Positions 36,317-45,432 of a DNA stretch of 64,000 bases are shown here, piece by piece. The notes beneath the pieces are model-generated. The model saw only the letters and a list, made by a program, of their open reading frames with translations, searched no databases and was not told the origin of the DNA. Source of the DNA: Psychrobacter sp. NZS113 (GTDB lineage: Bacteria > Pseudomonadota > Gammaproteobacteria > Pseudomonadales > Moraxellaceae). Where the stretch lies: the NCBI RefSeq assembly GCF_015864825.1, contig NZ_JADYWL010000004.1, positions 248,001-312,000 of the forward strand. The letters are read 5' to 3'. The position numbers and the translations under genes were made by a program. Numbering within the stretch: position 1 is the stretch's first letter; each line of letters starts with the position of its first letter.

Positions 36317-37129
36317 GTGCATTACAATCCCTCTGCAAGCCTACCCCTAACGCTCAACAGTAACATTAAAGATAAAAATCTCGTTAAAAAAAATCTATCC
36401 TTCATCAAACCATTAGCTACCGCTTTGGTCGCTACTATGGCCCTAGGGGCTATGAGCAGCAGTCATGCCGAGATGCTCTTTAGCGATACCAGTGTATCTC
36501 TTCTTTATGGTGACGACTACGAGCTGGTAGAAGATGGTGAATTAACGACCATCACATTAGAACATGTTTCAGCCCACACTTGGGGCGGCGTGTTTTTCTT
36601 TGTGGATCGTCTTCAAGGTGCTAGTGATAGTGAAAACAACAAATTTAAAGAGACTTATGGTGAGTTCTCTCCTAAGCTTAAGTTGCAAACCTTCGATGAC
36701 AGTTTTATCAAACAGGTTAATCTAGAAGCACAGTATGAATTTGGCTCGAACAGTTCAGGCTTTAGTCAAGACAACTATTTGGTCGGTATTGGTGCAGACT
36801 TAAATGTGCCTATTTCGGGCATGAAATACGCATCAGCATCTTTACTTCACGCTTTCAATGACAATACTGCTGACGACCAACAAATCACTTTAGTCTATGG
36901 TTGGGAGAAAAATAATTTTGTGGTCGATGGTTTCGTGGACTACTCCTTTAACAACGATGACACAAAAGACCAACTTCATATCAATCCTCAGATCAAATAT
37001 AACTTACAAGATGTTCTGGGCATTGATAACCGCCTAGAAGTCGGTATGGAATATAGCTACTGGAAAAATAAATACGGTACTGATGAGACTCAGAACTCAC
37101 CTAGTGCTTTGGTTAAATTGCACTTTTAA
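36317..37129 (+). CDS. OmpK/Tsx-like outer-membrane channel protein
   Basis: A 270-residue outer-membrane beta-barrel of the nucleoside-specific channel (Tsx/OmpK) superfamily. A signal peptide of about 51 residues (LATALVATMALGAMSSSHA, cleavage before EMLFSD) has an unusually long polar N-region. The mature part has alternating strands, VSAHTWGGVFFFVDRL and YGEFSPKLKLQ, and ends in Phe (ALVKLHF) as barrel proteins do. The start is GTG at 36317, supported by AAAGGAG seven bases upstream. A start at a later in-frame codon would shorten the leader. The permeating substrate is unproven. It is monocistronic with its own terminator. Confidence 0.82.
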   Translation: MHYNPSASLPLTLNSNIKDKNLVKKNLSFIKPLATALVATMALGAMSSSHAEMLFSDTSVSLLYGDDYELVEDGELTTITLEHVSAHTWGGVFFFVDRLQGASDSENNKFKETYGEFSPKLKLQTFDDSFIKQVNLEAQYEFGSNSSGFSQDNYLVGIGADLNVPISGMKYASASLLHAFNDNTADDQQITLVYGWEKNNFVVDGFVDYSFNNDDTKDQLHINPQIKYNLQDVLGIDNRLEVGMEYSYWKNKYGTDETQNSPSALVKLHF

Positions 37130-37148
37130 ACCGCTGATTGTTTAAACA

Positions 37149-37187
37149 AGCCTCATGCTAATATTAAGTATTGCATGAGGCTTTTTT
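37149..37187 (+). terminator. Intrinsic terminator of the OmpK-like gene
   Basis: A perfect 10-bp stem AGCCTCATGC/GCATGAGGCT with a 14-base loop and six Ts, 20 bases after the stop. Confidence 0.92.
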
Positions 37188-37288
37188 GTTCATCGACAGG
37201 ATTTTTAAACCAAGAAAATTTAGTACAGCTCACCGTAGAATTACAGTAAACTGATCCATCATCTCTTTTATTATAAAATGGATAAAAT

Positions 37289-38290
37289 ATGGAATATAGT
37301 CACATCGCTAGAGAGTCTTTAGGGTTTTTCCCAACACCTTTAATAGCGCTTAGCAAGTTGAGCCAAAAGCTTGATGGGCCCACCATTTTTATGAAAAGAG
37401 ACGACAATACTGGACTCGCATTGGGTGGTAATAAAACGCGCAAGCTTGAGTTTATTATCGGCGATGCACTGGCTAAAGGTGCTGATACGATTATCACTGC
37501 GGGTGCTGCGCAATCGAACCATTGTCGCCAAACTGCCGCTGCTGCTGCAAGTTTAGGACTGGGGTGCCATTTAGTCTTAGGTGGCAAAGAGCCTGAACAA
37601 GCCGGCGGCAATTTGTTGTTGGATAAAATCTTCGGTTGTCATATCCACTGGGCAGGCGCCAATCGCAAGGGAGAGGATATTCCTGACATTGTCGAACAGT
37701 TAATAACTCAAGGCAAAAAACCTTACGTAGTGCCTTATGGTGGCTCAAATGAGCTAGGTGCTTTAGCATTTGTAGAAGCCTATAAAGAGCTAGAGTCGCA
37801 ATGCAAAAGTATGAATCTATCCTTTACTCATATCATTTTTGCTTCGAGCTCTGGAGGAACACAAGCCGGCTTAATGCTTGGTAAAAAAGCGTTCAACTCA
37901 CCTTGTCAAATAGTAGGCATCAATATTGATAAAGGTGAAACGGACAAAGTTCCGTTTGATCAATATACCCTCTCCCTCGCCAATCGTACGGCAAAGTTAA
38001 TCGGTGCAGATTATGAGTTTTCAGAGTCGGACTTAATACTAAACGCTGACTATGTCGGAGAAGGTTATGGTGTAGTTGGTGCATTAGAAAACGAAGCGAT
38101 TGCCTTGACTGCCCAAACTGAGGGCATATTGTTAGATCCTGTCTATACAGGCAGAGCGATGGGCGGACTAATAGATATGATTCGCACAGGCGTAATTAAA
38201 AAAACGGACAGTGTTTTATTTTGGCATACAGGCGGCGCACCCGCTCTATTTGCATATTCAAATGATTTGGACTTTGCTCAGAAACTCTAA
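37289..38290 (+). CDS. dcyD: D-cysteine desulfhydrase / ACC deaminase-family PLP enzyme
   Basis: A fold-type II PLP enzyme of 333 residues. The PLP lysine lies in LGGNKTRKLEF, and the family blocks FPTPLIALSKLS, MKRDDNTGLALGGNK, TAGAAQSNHCRQTAAAAA and ASSSGGTQAGLMLG (phosphate-binding) are present. D-cysteine desulfhydrase (D-Cys to pyruvate, H2S and NH3) is the commonest activity in this group; L-cysteate sulfo-lyase and ACC deaminase are close relatives and cannot be excluded. The gene stands alone, convergent with modB. Confidence 0.85.
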   Translation: MEYSHIARESLGFFPTPLIALSKLSQKLDGPTIFMKRDDNTGLALGGNKTRKLEFIIGDALAKGADTIITAGAAQSNHCRQTAAAAASLGLGCHLVLGGKEPEQAGGNLLLDKIFGCHIHWAGANRKGEDIPDIVEQLITQGKKPYVVPYGGSNELGALAFVEAYKELESQCKSMNLSFTHIIFASSSGGTQAGLMLGKKAFNSPCQIVGINIDKGETDKVPFDQYTLSLANRTAKLIGADYEFSESDLILNADYVGEGYGVVGALENEAIALTAQTEGILLDPVYTGRAMGGLIDMIRTGVIKKTDSVLFWHTGGAPALFAYSNDLDFAQKL

Positions 38291-38385
38291 TGGCAATTGC
38301 TAGTATCTTTACTCTGATAAGTGGCCTCAAACTGACCGATGCCTCTACTAGTGAGAAAATAAGGGCTTGCTAGTTCGTTTAAGTG

Positions 38386-39087
38386 TTATGAACGCTGATT
38401 CATTCGGCTCAGACTAGCAATCAAAACCACCATGAGCACACCGATGACAATAAGGAAGCCTGACATCATGTGCGCTGCCTCATAGTTAAGCGCTTCGACT
38501 TGCTCATATATCGCAATTGATATCACCTTAGTCTCACCAGAGATGCTACCGCCTATCATCAGCACGACACCAAATTCACCAATAGTATGGGCAAAGCTGA
38601 TCAAGCTACCTAGCACAATACCAATGCGTGCCTGTGGTAACGCAACCGTTATAAAACGCCTGAGACGGCTTGACTCTAATAAGCTTGCAACCTCCGTCAC
38701 GCTTTTCGGAATACGCAAAAACTGCGCATAGACAGGTTGGATATAGAAAGGTAACGAGTAAATAATAGAGCCAATCACCAGCCCTTCGAAGGTAAATATC
38801 AATGGGCTGATATTATGCTCACTAAGCCACAGGCCAATACTCATATTAGGACTAAGCAATAATAAAAGGTAGAACCCTATAACGGTAGGCGGTAAAACGA
38901 GTGGCATGGCGATAATGCCTATAAGCAAGACTTTAAATCGTGCTATATATTTATTATTGCTAGGTTTTGCAAGCCAATAGGCTACGGGCGTAGCAAACAA
39001 TAATAAGCAGAAGGTCGTGACACCCGCAAGCTTAATACTCACCCACAATGGACTTAGCATATCTGACATAAGCGACTCATCTATCAT
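38386..39087 (-). CDS. modB: Molybdate ABC transporter permease
   Basis: A 233-residue inner-membrane permease with about five or six helices, SPLWVSIKLAGVTTFCLLLFATPVAYWLAKP at the N-terminus, VLPPTVIGFYLLLLLSPN, and the ATPase-contact loop ASLLESSRLRRFITVALPQARIG. It forms the membrane channel for molybdate with ModA. It is the last gene of the molybdenum cluster. The usual next gene, modC (ATPase), is missing: the following 95 bases lead straight into the convergent dcyD gene. Confidence 0.93.
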   Translation of the reverse strand: MIDESLMSDMLSPLWVSIKLAGVTTFCLLLFATPVAYWLAKPSNNKYIARFKVLLIGIIAMPLVLPPTVIGFYLLLLLSPNMSIGLWLSEHNISPLIFTFEGLVIGSIIYSLPFYIQPVYAQFLRIPKSVTEVASLLESSRLRRFITVALPQARIGIVLGSLISFAHTIGEFGVVLMIGGSISGETKVISIAIYEQVEALNYEAAHMMSGFLIVIGVLMVVLIASLSRMNQRS

Positions 39088-39141
39088 AATGTCACTGCTC
39101 GTCCCTACTGGTAATAAAGATAAAAGTGGTATTGTATTGGA

Positions 39142-39975
39142 TTACTGTACAGGCAGATAGCCAGCTTGTGAAAAATACTGCTGCCCTGCTGTTGAGCGTA
39201 AATAGTCAGTAAAATCTACAGCCATGTCTGAGTCACTGACTACGATACCATCTTGCAAAATAGCAGGATAAGCGTCTGGTTTTAACGTCATAAACTGCTT
39301 AGGCTTGGCCTTAATCGCGATGAGTTGTGACTGCGCAACAAAACCATAATCGACACTAGCGGTATGTGCATATTGAAAGGCTTGGCTGATATTTTCTGCC
39401 TGTATGATCCGTTTTTGCTTACTTAAAGGCTCATAGATGTTTTTTGACTCTAAAAATGCTTTAGCCGATGCGCCATAAGGAGCAAGCTCAGGATTGGCGA
39501 TGGTGATTTTAACAGTTGCATCATTCGTCAAGACATCAGCCAGTGATTCTATATTGAGCTCACTTAATGATTTAGTCACACTATATAGCGCCAACTGCCC
39601 TTGCGCATAAGTAAACGGAGCGTATGTTATATCTTTTGAATCACTACCCTCATTCTCTTCCGCAAGCCTGGCAGGAAATGCTTGATTCGCAGATAAGAAG
39701 ACATCATAAGGCGCACCAGCAATTATTTGGGCATATAGCTTACCTGATGAGCTATATGTCACCTCGATATCAGATTCAGCTAAGTTTCTATCTGCTTGAT
39801 ACGCATCGATAATACTCGGTAGTACATCAGACAAATTGGCAGCAGCAGCGATACGTAATGTTTGGGAAGACTCAGATGAGTTGGCAGCAGACTCTATATC
39901 AGCACTACTCTCTTGCGTACAAGCGCTCAATAATACTAGCAACCCAGTAGATGCTGATAACGCTAACTTACCCAT
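39142..39975 (-). CDS. modA: Molybdate-binding lipoprotein
   Basis: A 277-residue periplasmic binding protein of the ModA family. A short lipoprotein signal ends in lipobox LLSAC with Cys19, then a Ser/Glu-rich linker. Ligand-site regions are LRIAAAANLSDVLPSII, EVTYSSSGKLYAQIIAGAPYDVFLSANQAFP and VKITIANPELAPYGASAKAFLE. The start overlaps the end of moaE by 8 bases, so translation is probably coupled. Confidence 0.94.
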   Translation of the reverse strand: MGKLALSASTGLLVLLSACTQESSADIESAANSSESSQTLRIAAAANLSDVLPSIIDAYQADRNLAESDIEVTYSSSGKLYAQIIAGAPYDVFLSANQAFPARLAEENEGSDSKDITYAPFTYAQGQLALYSVTKSLSELNIESLADVLTNDATVKITIANPELAPYGASAKAFLESKNIYEPLSKQKRIIQAENISQAFQYAHTASVDYGFVAQSQLIAIKAKPKQFMTLKPDAYPAILQDGIVVSDSDMAVDFTDYLRSTAGQQYFSQAGYLPVQ

Positions 39976-40459
39976 TATTGCTCAGCCATTTAGAAGAGCT
40001 ATCCTCGTAATACTCTTGCTTCCATACAGGAATATCCGCCTTTACCGTGTCTAGTATCCAGCGGCATGCATCAAAAGCGGGGTAACGATGGGCAGAAACA
40101 ACGCCCACCCATATGGCCACATCGCCCACTTCTAGAGCACCGATACGATGTATCGCAACAGCATGAGTAATCTCAAAACGCTTTTTGGCTTCTTCTATAA
40201 TGGCGCGGCCTTGATTGATCGCCAAATCCTCATAACCATAATAAGTCAAACGATCAACGCTAGTGGCATTATTATGATTGCGTACTCGACCTTCAAAGCA
40301 GACAAATGCGCCGCAGCTATCGTCATCGAGCGTTTTTTTGAGTCTGTCCTCATCAATCGCTACATCTAATAAAGCAAAACCATCACGCTCAGCGACTGCA
40401 TATACTTCATCAACACTACGCTTGATCGTCATCGAATGGCTATGAACATTATCTGTCAT
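39968..40459 (-). CDS. moaE: Molybdopterin synthase catalytic subunit
   Basis: The large subunit of molybdopterin synthase, which with MoaD inserts two sulfurs into cyclic pyranopterin monophosphate. The 163 residues include GAFVCFEGRVRNHNNATSVDRLTYYGYE, HAVAIHRIGALEVGDVAIWVGVVSAHR and the active-site segment VKADIPVWKQEYYEDSSSKW with the conserved lysines. It lies 74 bases downstream of moaD. Confidence 0.95.
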   Translation of the reverse strand: MTDNVHSHSMTIKRSVDEVYAVAERDGFALLDVAIDEDRLKKTLDDDSCGAFVCFEGRVRNHNNATSVDRLTYYGYEDLAINQGRAIIEEAKKRFEITHAVAIHRIGALEVGDVAIWVGVVSAHRYPAFDACRWILDTVKADIPVWKQEYYEDSSSKWLSNNG

Positions 40460-40533
40460 GTATTTTCTCTGTTTATTCTACTGTCCGTTGAATAGTTATG
40501 AATACCTATACACCTATCTATCCATTTATTAAT

Positions 40534-40833
40534 TTAGCCACCAGCAACTGGCGTGATAAACACCACACTATCGCCATCAGAAATAGGGTCGGTCCACTTA
40601 GCGAAATAATCGTTTACTGCCACTCGCAGCTCTGATTGTGGACGGCTAAAGCGATGTGTTTGACTCAACTGTGTATATAAATCAATAAGCGACATTGATG
40701 AGTCAATGCTCACCTTTTCCTCATGACAGCCCGCTTCATCAGCTAGACTGGCGAAGTATAGAATATTAATAGTCATTAATGATTCACTGTTTTTTTCTAT
40801 GTCAACATTATCCATAACATCAGTAGTACTCAT
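40534..40833 (-). CDS. moaD: Molybdopterin synthase sulfur carrier subunit
   Basis: A small ubiquitin-like sulfur carrier ending in the functional Gly-Gly (FITPVAGG). The beta-grasp core is TINILYFASLADEAGCHEEKV through DSVVFITPVAGG. The start at 40833 (MSTTDVMDN) is backed by GGAAGG four bases upstream. That gives a 20-residue N-terminal extension compared with E. coli MoaD; the ATG before TINILYF is a possible shorter start. Confidence 0.93.
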   Translation of the reverse strand: MSTTDVMDNVDIEKNSESLMTINILYFASLADEAGCHEEKVSIDSSMSLIDLYTQLSQTHRFSRPQSELRVAVNDYFAKWTDPISDGDSVVFITPVAGG

Positions 40834-40910
40834 AAAACCTTCCATTTATTACAAGCTGTCGATCTTCATATTTATTATATTGCTAAGTGTTCAAACAAAA
40901 TCTGATAATG

Positions 40911-41417
40911 CTATTTGTGTTGATAATCGGATTTACCACCCGTCTTCTTAATCAGACGAATATCATCGATGGTGATGTTATGTGACAGTGCTTTGGTCAT
41001 GTCATAAATGGTCAAGCAAGCCACACTGACGGCTGTTAATGCTTCCATCTCGACTCCAGTCTTGTGGGTGACTTTGACCGTCGCGCTCACACTAATACTA
41101 TGACTGGCATCGTCATACTCAAAGCTCAAGCCAATCTTATCCAATGGCAGCGGATGACAAAGTGGAATGAGGTCATGCGTACGCTTGGCCGCCATGATAC
41201 CTGCGATATGAGCCGTCTGCGTGATACTGCCCTTTTTGGTCATGCCATCAGCTGCTTTAATTTGGGTATAAATCTCGCTTGGGAAACGCACTTGCCCAAC
41301 AGCGTGAGCCTCGCGTGTCGTGGCGGTCTTGCCACTGACATCAACCATAGTGATATCACCGTCACTGTCTAAATGAGACAAGGTCGACTGGTTGTTTTCT
41401 TGGCTACTGATATTCAT
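40911..41417 (-). CDS. moaC: Cyclic pyranopterin monophosphate synthase
   Basis: The second enzyme of molybdopterin synthesis, acting on the MoaA product. The 168 residues contain DVSGKTATTREAHAVGQV, THDLIPLCHPLPLDKIGLSF and GVEMEALTAVSVACLTIYDMTKAL with the conserved Lys/His/Glu catalytic set, and KTGGKSDYQHK at the end. It follows mobA by 26 bases. Confidence 0.96.
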   Translation of the reverse strand: MNISSQENNQSTLSHLDSDGDITMVDVSGKTATTREAHAVGQVRFPSEIYTQIKAADGMTKKGSITQTAHIAGIMAAKRTHDLIPLCHPLPLDKIGLSFEYDDASHSISVSATVKVTHKTGVEMEALTAVSVACLTIYDMTKALSHNITIDDIRLIKKTGGKSDYQHK

Positions 41418-41442
41418 TTATGCTTTCTCTCGATAGACTTTT

Positions 41443-42165
41443 TTATAAATTATTTAAAGCCGTACATGCCTGTGCAAAATCTTCAGGCGTATTAAAATTG
41501 GTCAAGTGCTGCCAGCTCTTTGCAAAGGGTACAGATTGCACCATAGGTTTGATAAACGGCATCACTCGGCGCTGACCACTATCAATATAGGCTTTTAAAT
41601 CAGGCTCAATGCCCAACTGATAAAGTCCTAATAGTGGGTATAAGTGACTGTCATCTGTTAAGCAAATGACTTTTTTATCCGCGGCCTGAGCACTCGCCCG
41701 TTGCAATTCGTGCCACAAATCAGTCGCCGGTATCAAACTATCGCAACTAATGACCATCAGCCATGATGGCTCGCTGTTAGCTATGGTCACTGAACCAGCC
41801 GCTGAAGCATTTACCTTCATCAATGTTTGCATAGCAGACTCAATAGCGGCCAATGCACCAGCCGTATCCATCTGTTCATCACTCTTATTAGCAATATAAT
41901 CAGGGATATGAGAAACAGCCGAATGCGGTCGATTTTGCATCAAATCTGCATCAATATCAAACCCGCGACCATTGTCTGCAATCATAATAGGCAGATTGGT
42001 ATCAGCCACATTTAGCTCGAGCGCATGACGGACATGATAGTCGAGCAAGCGTTCCCCTGTCGGCAAAGGAAGCTCCGCTTTGGGCGTACCCATACGTTTA
42101 GAGGCGCCACCAGCTAAAATAACAATGCCTGCCAAGCCATTCATACGATTTGAGGTAGTCATCAT
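41443..42165 (-). CDS. mobA: Molybdenum cofactor guanylyltransferase
   Basis: The enzyme attaches GMP to molybdopterin-Mo to make the MGD form used by DMSO-reductase-family enzymes such as nitrate reductase and formate dehydrogenase. The nucleotidyltransferase signature LAGGASKRMGTPKAEL lies near the N-terminus, followed by MVISCDSLIP for the metal site and LYPLLGLY. About 240 residues, slightly long because of a polar insert. ATG 42165 is used; the upstream frame start is TTG. It is 8 bases from the moaB stop. Confidence 0.92.
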   Translation of the reverse strand: MMTTSNRMNGLAGIVILAGGASKRMGTPKAELPLPTGERLLDYHVRHALELNVADTNLPIMIADNGRGFDIDADLMQNRPHSAVSHIPDYIANKSDEQMDTAGALAAIESAMQTLMKVNASAAGSVTIANSEPSWLMVISCDSLIPATDLWHELQRASAQAADKKVICLTDDSHLYPLLGLYQLGIEPDLKAYIDSGQRRVMPFIKPMVQSVPFAKSWQHLTNFNTPEDFAQACTALNNL

Positions 42166-42173
42166 TGGCAATA

Positions 42174-42704
42174 TCAGTCGTGACTTGGGTTTTGTGCCAA
42201 GAAGTGTGGCACAAAATTACAGGGACGCGTACGACTATCAAACTGCTCTTTTAAGACACCTTCCCAACCAGTACGGCACGCTCCAGATGAGCCAGGCAAG
42301 CAGAATATGCCCGTGCCATTTGCCATGCCAGCCACTGCCCGCGACTGCACGGTAGACATGCCAATCTCATCTTTTGAGATGAGACGGAACATTTCACCAA
42401 AGCCATCGATAGACTTATCGAACAGTACATTTACAGCCTCTGGCATACTGTCTCTAATGAAAAACCCTGTGCCGCCAGTTGTTATCACGGCATGGACTTT
42501 CGGATCCGCAATCCAACCACTAATCACGGCTCTTATTTGATAAATATTATCGGTAATCAGCTGACGGTCTGCCAGATGGTGGCCTGCTTCTTCTAGACTA
42601 TCGACTAAGTACTGCCCTGACGTGTCTTGTGCTAGCGTACGACTGTCGGAGACGGTCAATACAGCTATATTAAGTGGGATAAACTCTGCAGCAGGTTTAC
42701 TCAT
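42174..42704 (-). CDS. moaB: Molybdenum cofactor biosynthesis protein MoaB
   Basis: A MoaB/Mog-fold protein thought to adenylylate molybdopterin or help with it. The MoaB (rather than Mog) assignment is based on EFIPLNIAVLTVSDSR, DTSGQYLVDSLEEAGHH, ITTGGTGF and the C-terminus DSRTRPCNFVPHF. The start at 42704 (MSKPAAEF) is chosen because AAAGGA lies about 6 bases upstream. Confidence 0.92.
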   Translation of the reverse strand: MSKPAAEFIPLNIAVLTVSDSRTLAQDTSGQYLVDSLEEAGHHLADRQLITDNIYQIRAVISGWIADPKVHAVITTGGTGFFIRDSMPEAVNVLFDKSIDGFGEMFRLISKDEIGMSTVQSRAVAGMANGTGIFCLPGSSGACRTGWEGVLKEQFDSRTRPCNFVPHFLAQNPSHD

Positions 42705-42802
42705 AAAAAGTCCTTTATACATATGATTTTATAGTATGTTTAAAAATGTCGTTGGCATTCTAGCTATTCAATGTCGTGTGTCATGCTTAATGGTTATACA
42801 CA

Positions 42803-43837
42803 TTAACCACCAATGATTGATAGATTGTGCATGATGCCACTGTTAGAGTCGTGCAGATGATGGTGCTCAGGCTTGATCGGCATAAACTCATGTAAGGTAT
42901 TCACCAGTCCTTGCACATCGTTTTGCTGCAGATACGGACGGATATCGTAATTGCCTTGATCGAACAGACATAAATGCACTTTACCCTGACTGCTAACTCG
43001 CAGGCGATTACAGGTATCACAAAAATGCGCGGCATAAGGTGCGATCATACCGATACGGCCTACATATTCAGGATGACTGTACTCTACCGCTGGGCCATCG
43101 CTACTCCCACGCTCATGTGGTTGCCAGCCATGATCCAATAGATAGTCAGTGATGATATCAGACTGCGCATGCTGGGCAAAAAACAGATCGCTATTATCAC
43201 TGGTCTGCATAAACTCGATAAAACGATAGGTGACTTTTCTGTCTTTTACATAGTCGATGGCATCCATGAGATTTTCGAAGGCCGTCTCTGCCATCAAAAC
43301 ACCGTTTATTTTGAGTTTAATATCTGTCGTTTCTAATAGCATATCCATATCGATGAGCAGCTGCGGCAAACTATTAAAGCCAGTCATCTTATGAAAGGTC
43401 TCGGCATCAAAGCTATCCATACTGATATTGAGCTGATCCAGTCCTGCGGCTTGCCAACTGGCCAAATGCTTGCCGAGCTTATAACCATTACTGGTCATAG
43501 CCACTGTCTCGATGCCATCAGTTTGCTTAATCGTTTTTATAATCTCAACAACATCGCGGCGAATAGAAGGCTCACCACCAGTAATTCTGACTTTTTTAGT
43601 CCCTACTTGGGCAAAGCCGCGTATTAATGTGGCAATCTCAGGCACACTCAATTCGTCATCAGGACGTTTGCCTTGATAGCCATTTGGTAGACAGTATTCA
43701 CAGCTAAAATTACAAAAATCAGTGATAGATAGACGCAGATAAGTCAGACGACGTGAAAACCCATCCGTCAGGGGTTCATAGTTTTCCAGTGGCGAGTACT
43801 TTTGAGCACTGCCTATTTTGACGTTATTATCACTCAT
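42803..43837 (-). CDS. moaA: GTP 3',8-cyclase
   Basis: A radical-SAM enzyme that starts molybdopterin synthesis from GTP. The N-terminal cluster is CNFSCEYC (Cys 42, 46, 49). The C-terminal cluster lies in CDTCNRLRVSSQGKVHLCLF and the protein ends in the functional double glycine LSIIGG. The RITGGEPSIRRDVVEII segment binds SAM. At 344 residues the length is normal. Confidence 0.96.
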   Translation of the reverse strand: MSDNNVKIGSAQKYSPLENYEPLTDGFSRRLTYLRLSITDFCNFSCEYCLPNGYQGKRPDDELSVPEIATLIRGFAQVGTKKVRITGGEPSIRRDVVEIIKTIKQTDGIETVAMTSNGYKLGKHLASWQAAGLDQLNISMDSFDAETFHKMTGFNSLPQLLIDMDMLLETTDIKLKINGVLMAETAFENLMDAIDYVKDRKVTYRFIEFMQTSDNSDLFFAQHAQSDIITDYLLDHGWQPHERGSSDGPAVEYSHPEYVGRIGMIAPYAAHFCDTCNRLRVSSQGKVHLCLFDQGNYDIRPYLQQNDVQGLVNTLHEFMPIKPEHHHLHDSNSGIMHNLSIIGG

Positions 43838-43964
43838 ATTTTACTACCGTCAGTATTGCTTACTATCTATAAGCATTACTTTATTATTTGCGTTTAGCAT
43901 ACCATTTTAGAAGTCACTATCAGTTGTTTGATACTCACCTTATAGTAAGTTAACACATAGGAAA

Positions 43965-45260
43965 TTAATTATATAACCAAGGAAAAGGTTGTACCGTGAC
44001 CGTACTATTTGCGGAGACATTGCCGCTGTCCTTATGCAATACAATAAAACAATTGGCACGGCTAAGCTGCTTTATTCTATGAGATTGCTGACTGGTGAAG
44101 CTCTCGACTTCATAACTGCCTACTGCATTCTGTGACAGCACACCGCGCTGAAAGTCTTTACGACCTGCTGATTTTCTGATGTCATTGGTGAGCGTGGCTT
44201 GAATACTCAGCTGCATAGGCTGCTCTAACACGTCCGCGCCTGACATCTGCCACAGCGCTGGTATCACAAACTGTAGCGCGCCAACGACTGTGGATAATGG
44301 ATTACCCGGTAGACCAAAGTACAGCACTGGCTTGTCAATGTCTTTGTTCAATTCACCAAACACGAAAGGCTTGCCTGGTTTCATAGCGACTTTATAGTGA
44401 TTAATTTGTCCTAACTGCTCAATTACAGTAGTTAAAAAGTCATAATCACCAACAGACACGCCCGCTGTCGAGATAATGACATCACAGTCTTGCATGGCAT
44501 CATGAACAGCAGCGGTTGTCTGCTCTAAGTTATCAGGAACAATGCCATAGTCACGAATGACAATAGGTAAGTCTGATAGGAGGCTTTTAAGCGTTGGGGT
44601 ATTGGAGTTATATATTTGCGCGAGGCTGGTAAGCTCACTGCCAATCGCCACAAGTTCATCACCAGTTGCTAGAACACCTACCGTCAGCGGCTCAAATATA
44701 CGAACTTGGCTGATACCTAAATTTGCCAGTAAGCTGATATCGGCAGGGTTAATACGCTTGCCTATCTTGAGAACAACTTCACCAGACTCAATCTCTTCGC
44801 CTTGCGAGCGGATATTGCTATCAACCTGAGCTGCTTGTGATAGCATTATGGCATAAGGTTGTGATTTATCGAGCGTATCTTTTATGTCCGAAAAATTGGT
44901 GTTCTCTTGCATAATAACCGTATCGCAACCGTCTGGCACTACTGCACCCGTAAAGATACGGACACCTTGCCCTACTACCAACTCACCTGTATAAGCACAG
45001 CCAGCCTGAGACTCTCCGATAATGTCGATAGTGCTGTCTTTTGATAGCTCGCTACCTTGAGCAATCGCATAACCATCCATCGCAGATAGATTTTGCCTGG
45101 GCACATCAAATGTCGAGGTGATTTCTTGCGCCAAAATATGGTTGCGACTGTCTAATAAATCGCACGTCTGCAGATCTCTATTTTGTAGTGGAAAGTCGGT
45201 ATCGTTGTAGTTATTTATGCGCTTCTTTATCGCCGCTTGTAGTTCTTCCATGGTAATCAT
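43965..45260 (-). CDS. moeA: Molybdopterin molybdenumtransferase
   Basis: The enzyme inserts molybdate into adenylylated molybdopterin. About 431 residues with domain blocks SAMDGYAIA, VRIFTGAVVPDGCDTVIMQEN, VGVLATGDELVAIG, IISTAGVSVGDYDFLTTVI, KVAMKPGKPFVFG and FGLPGNPLSTVVGAL. ATG at 45260 is preferred over a GTG at 45269 since AAAGAG stands 8 bases before the ATG. It heads the molybdenum-cofactor cluster; a triple 14-bp repeat lies just upstream. Confidence 0.95.
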   Translation of the reverse strand: MITMEELQAAIKKRINNYNDTDFPLQNRDLQTCDLLDSRNHILAQEITSTFDVPRQNLSAMDGYAIAQGSELSKDSTIDIIGESQAGCAYTGELVVGQGVRIFTGAVVPDGCDTVIMQENTNFSDIKDTLDKSQPYAIMLSQAAQVDSNIRSQGEEIESGEVVLKIGKRINPADISLLANLGISQVRIFEPLTVGVLATGDELVAIGSELTSLAQIYNSNTPTLKSLLSDLPIVIRDYGIVPDNLEQTTAAVHDAMQDCDVIISTAGVSVGDYDFLTTVIEQLGQINHYKVAMKPGKPFVFGELNKDIDKPVLYFGLPGNPLSTVVGALQFVIPALWQMSGADVLEQPMQLSIQATLTNDIRKSAGRKDFQRGVLSQNAVGSYEVESFTSQQSHRIKQLSRANCFIVLHKDSGNVSANSTVTVQPFPWLYN

Positions 45261-45289
45261 ATTGCACACTCTTTGGATTATTCTATTTA

Positions 45290-45331
45290 TTATTTGAAAA
45301 CTGTTATTCGAAAACTGTTATTTGAAAATTA
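45290..45331. repeat. Three tandem 14-bp repeats upstream of moeA
   Basis: The units TTATTTGAAAACTG (45290-45303), TTATTCGAAAACTG (45304-45317) and TTATTTGAAAATTA (45318-45331) lie about 15 bases upstream of the moeA ribosome-binding site. They could be protein-binding iterons or slippage products. Confidence 0.75.
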
Positions 45332-45379
45332 TCATCTAAAAGCTGCTGTTAAAAAACGTGGCTTAAAAAATCCCGTTTT

Positions 45380-45432
45380 CTAGGGCCTGTCCTCATTTTA
45401 AAAATGGTGATAAAAATGAGGACACGCCTTAG
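45380..45432. mobile_element. 53-bp IS-end-like inverted repeat
   Basis: TAGGGCCTGTCCTCATTTT at the left and, in reverse complement, TAAGGCGTGTCCTCATTTT at the right form an inverted repeat with two mismatches in 19. The left half also aligns with the left end of the element at 11291. It looks like a minimal internally deleted copy of the same family, with both ends almost abutting. Confidence 0.7.

Noticed and set aside
43838..43964. Molybdenum-cofactor riboswitch between moeA and moaA, or upstream of moeA
   Set aside because: I could not find the conserved stems of the Moco RNA motif in either leader; only simple AT-rich sequence and the 14-bp repeats are present.
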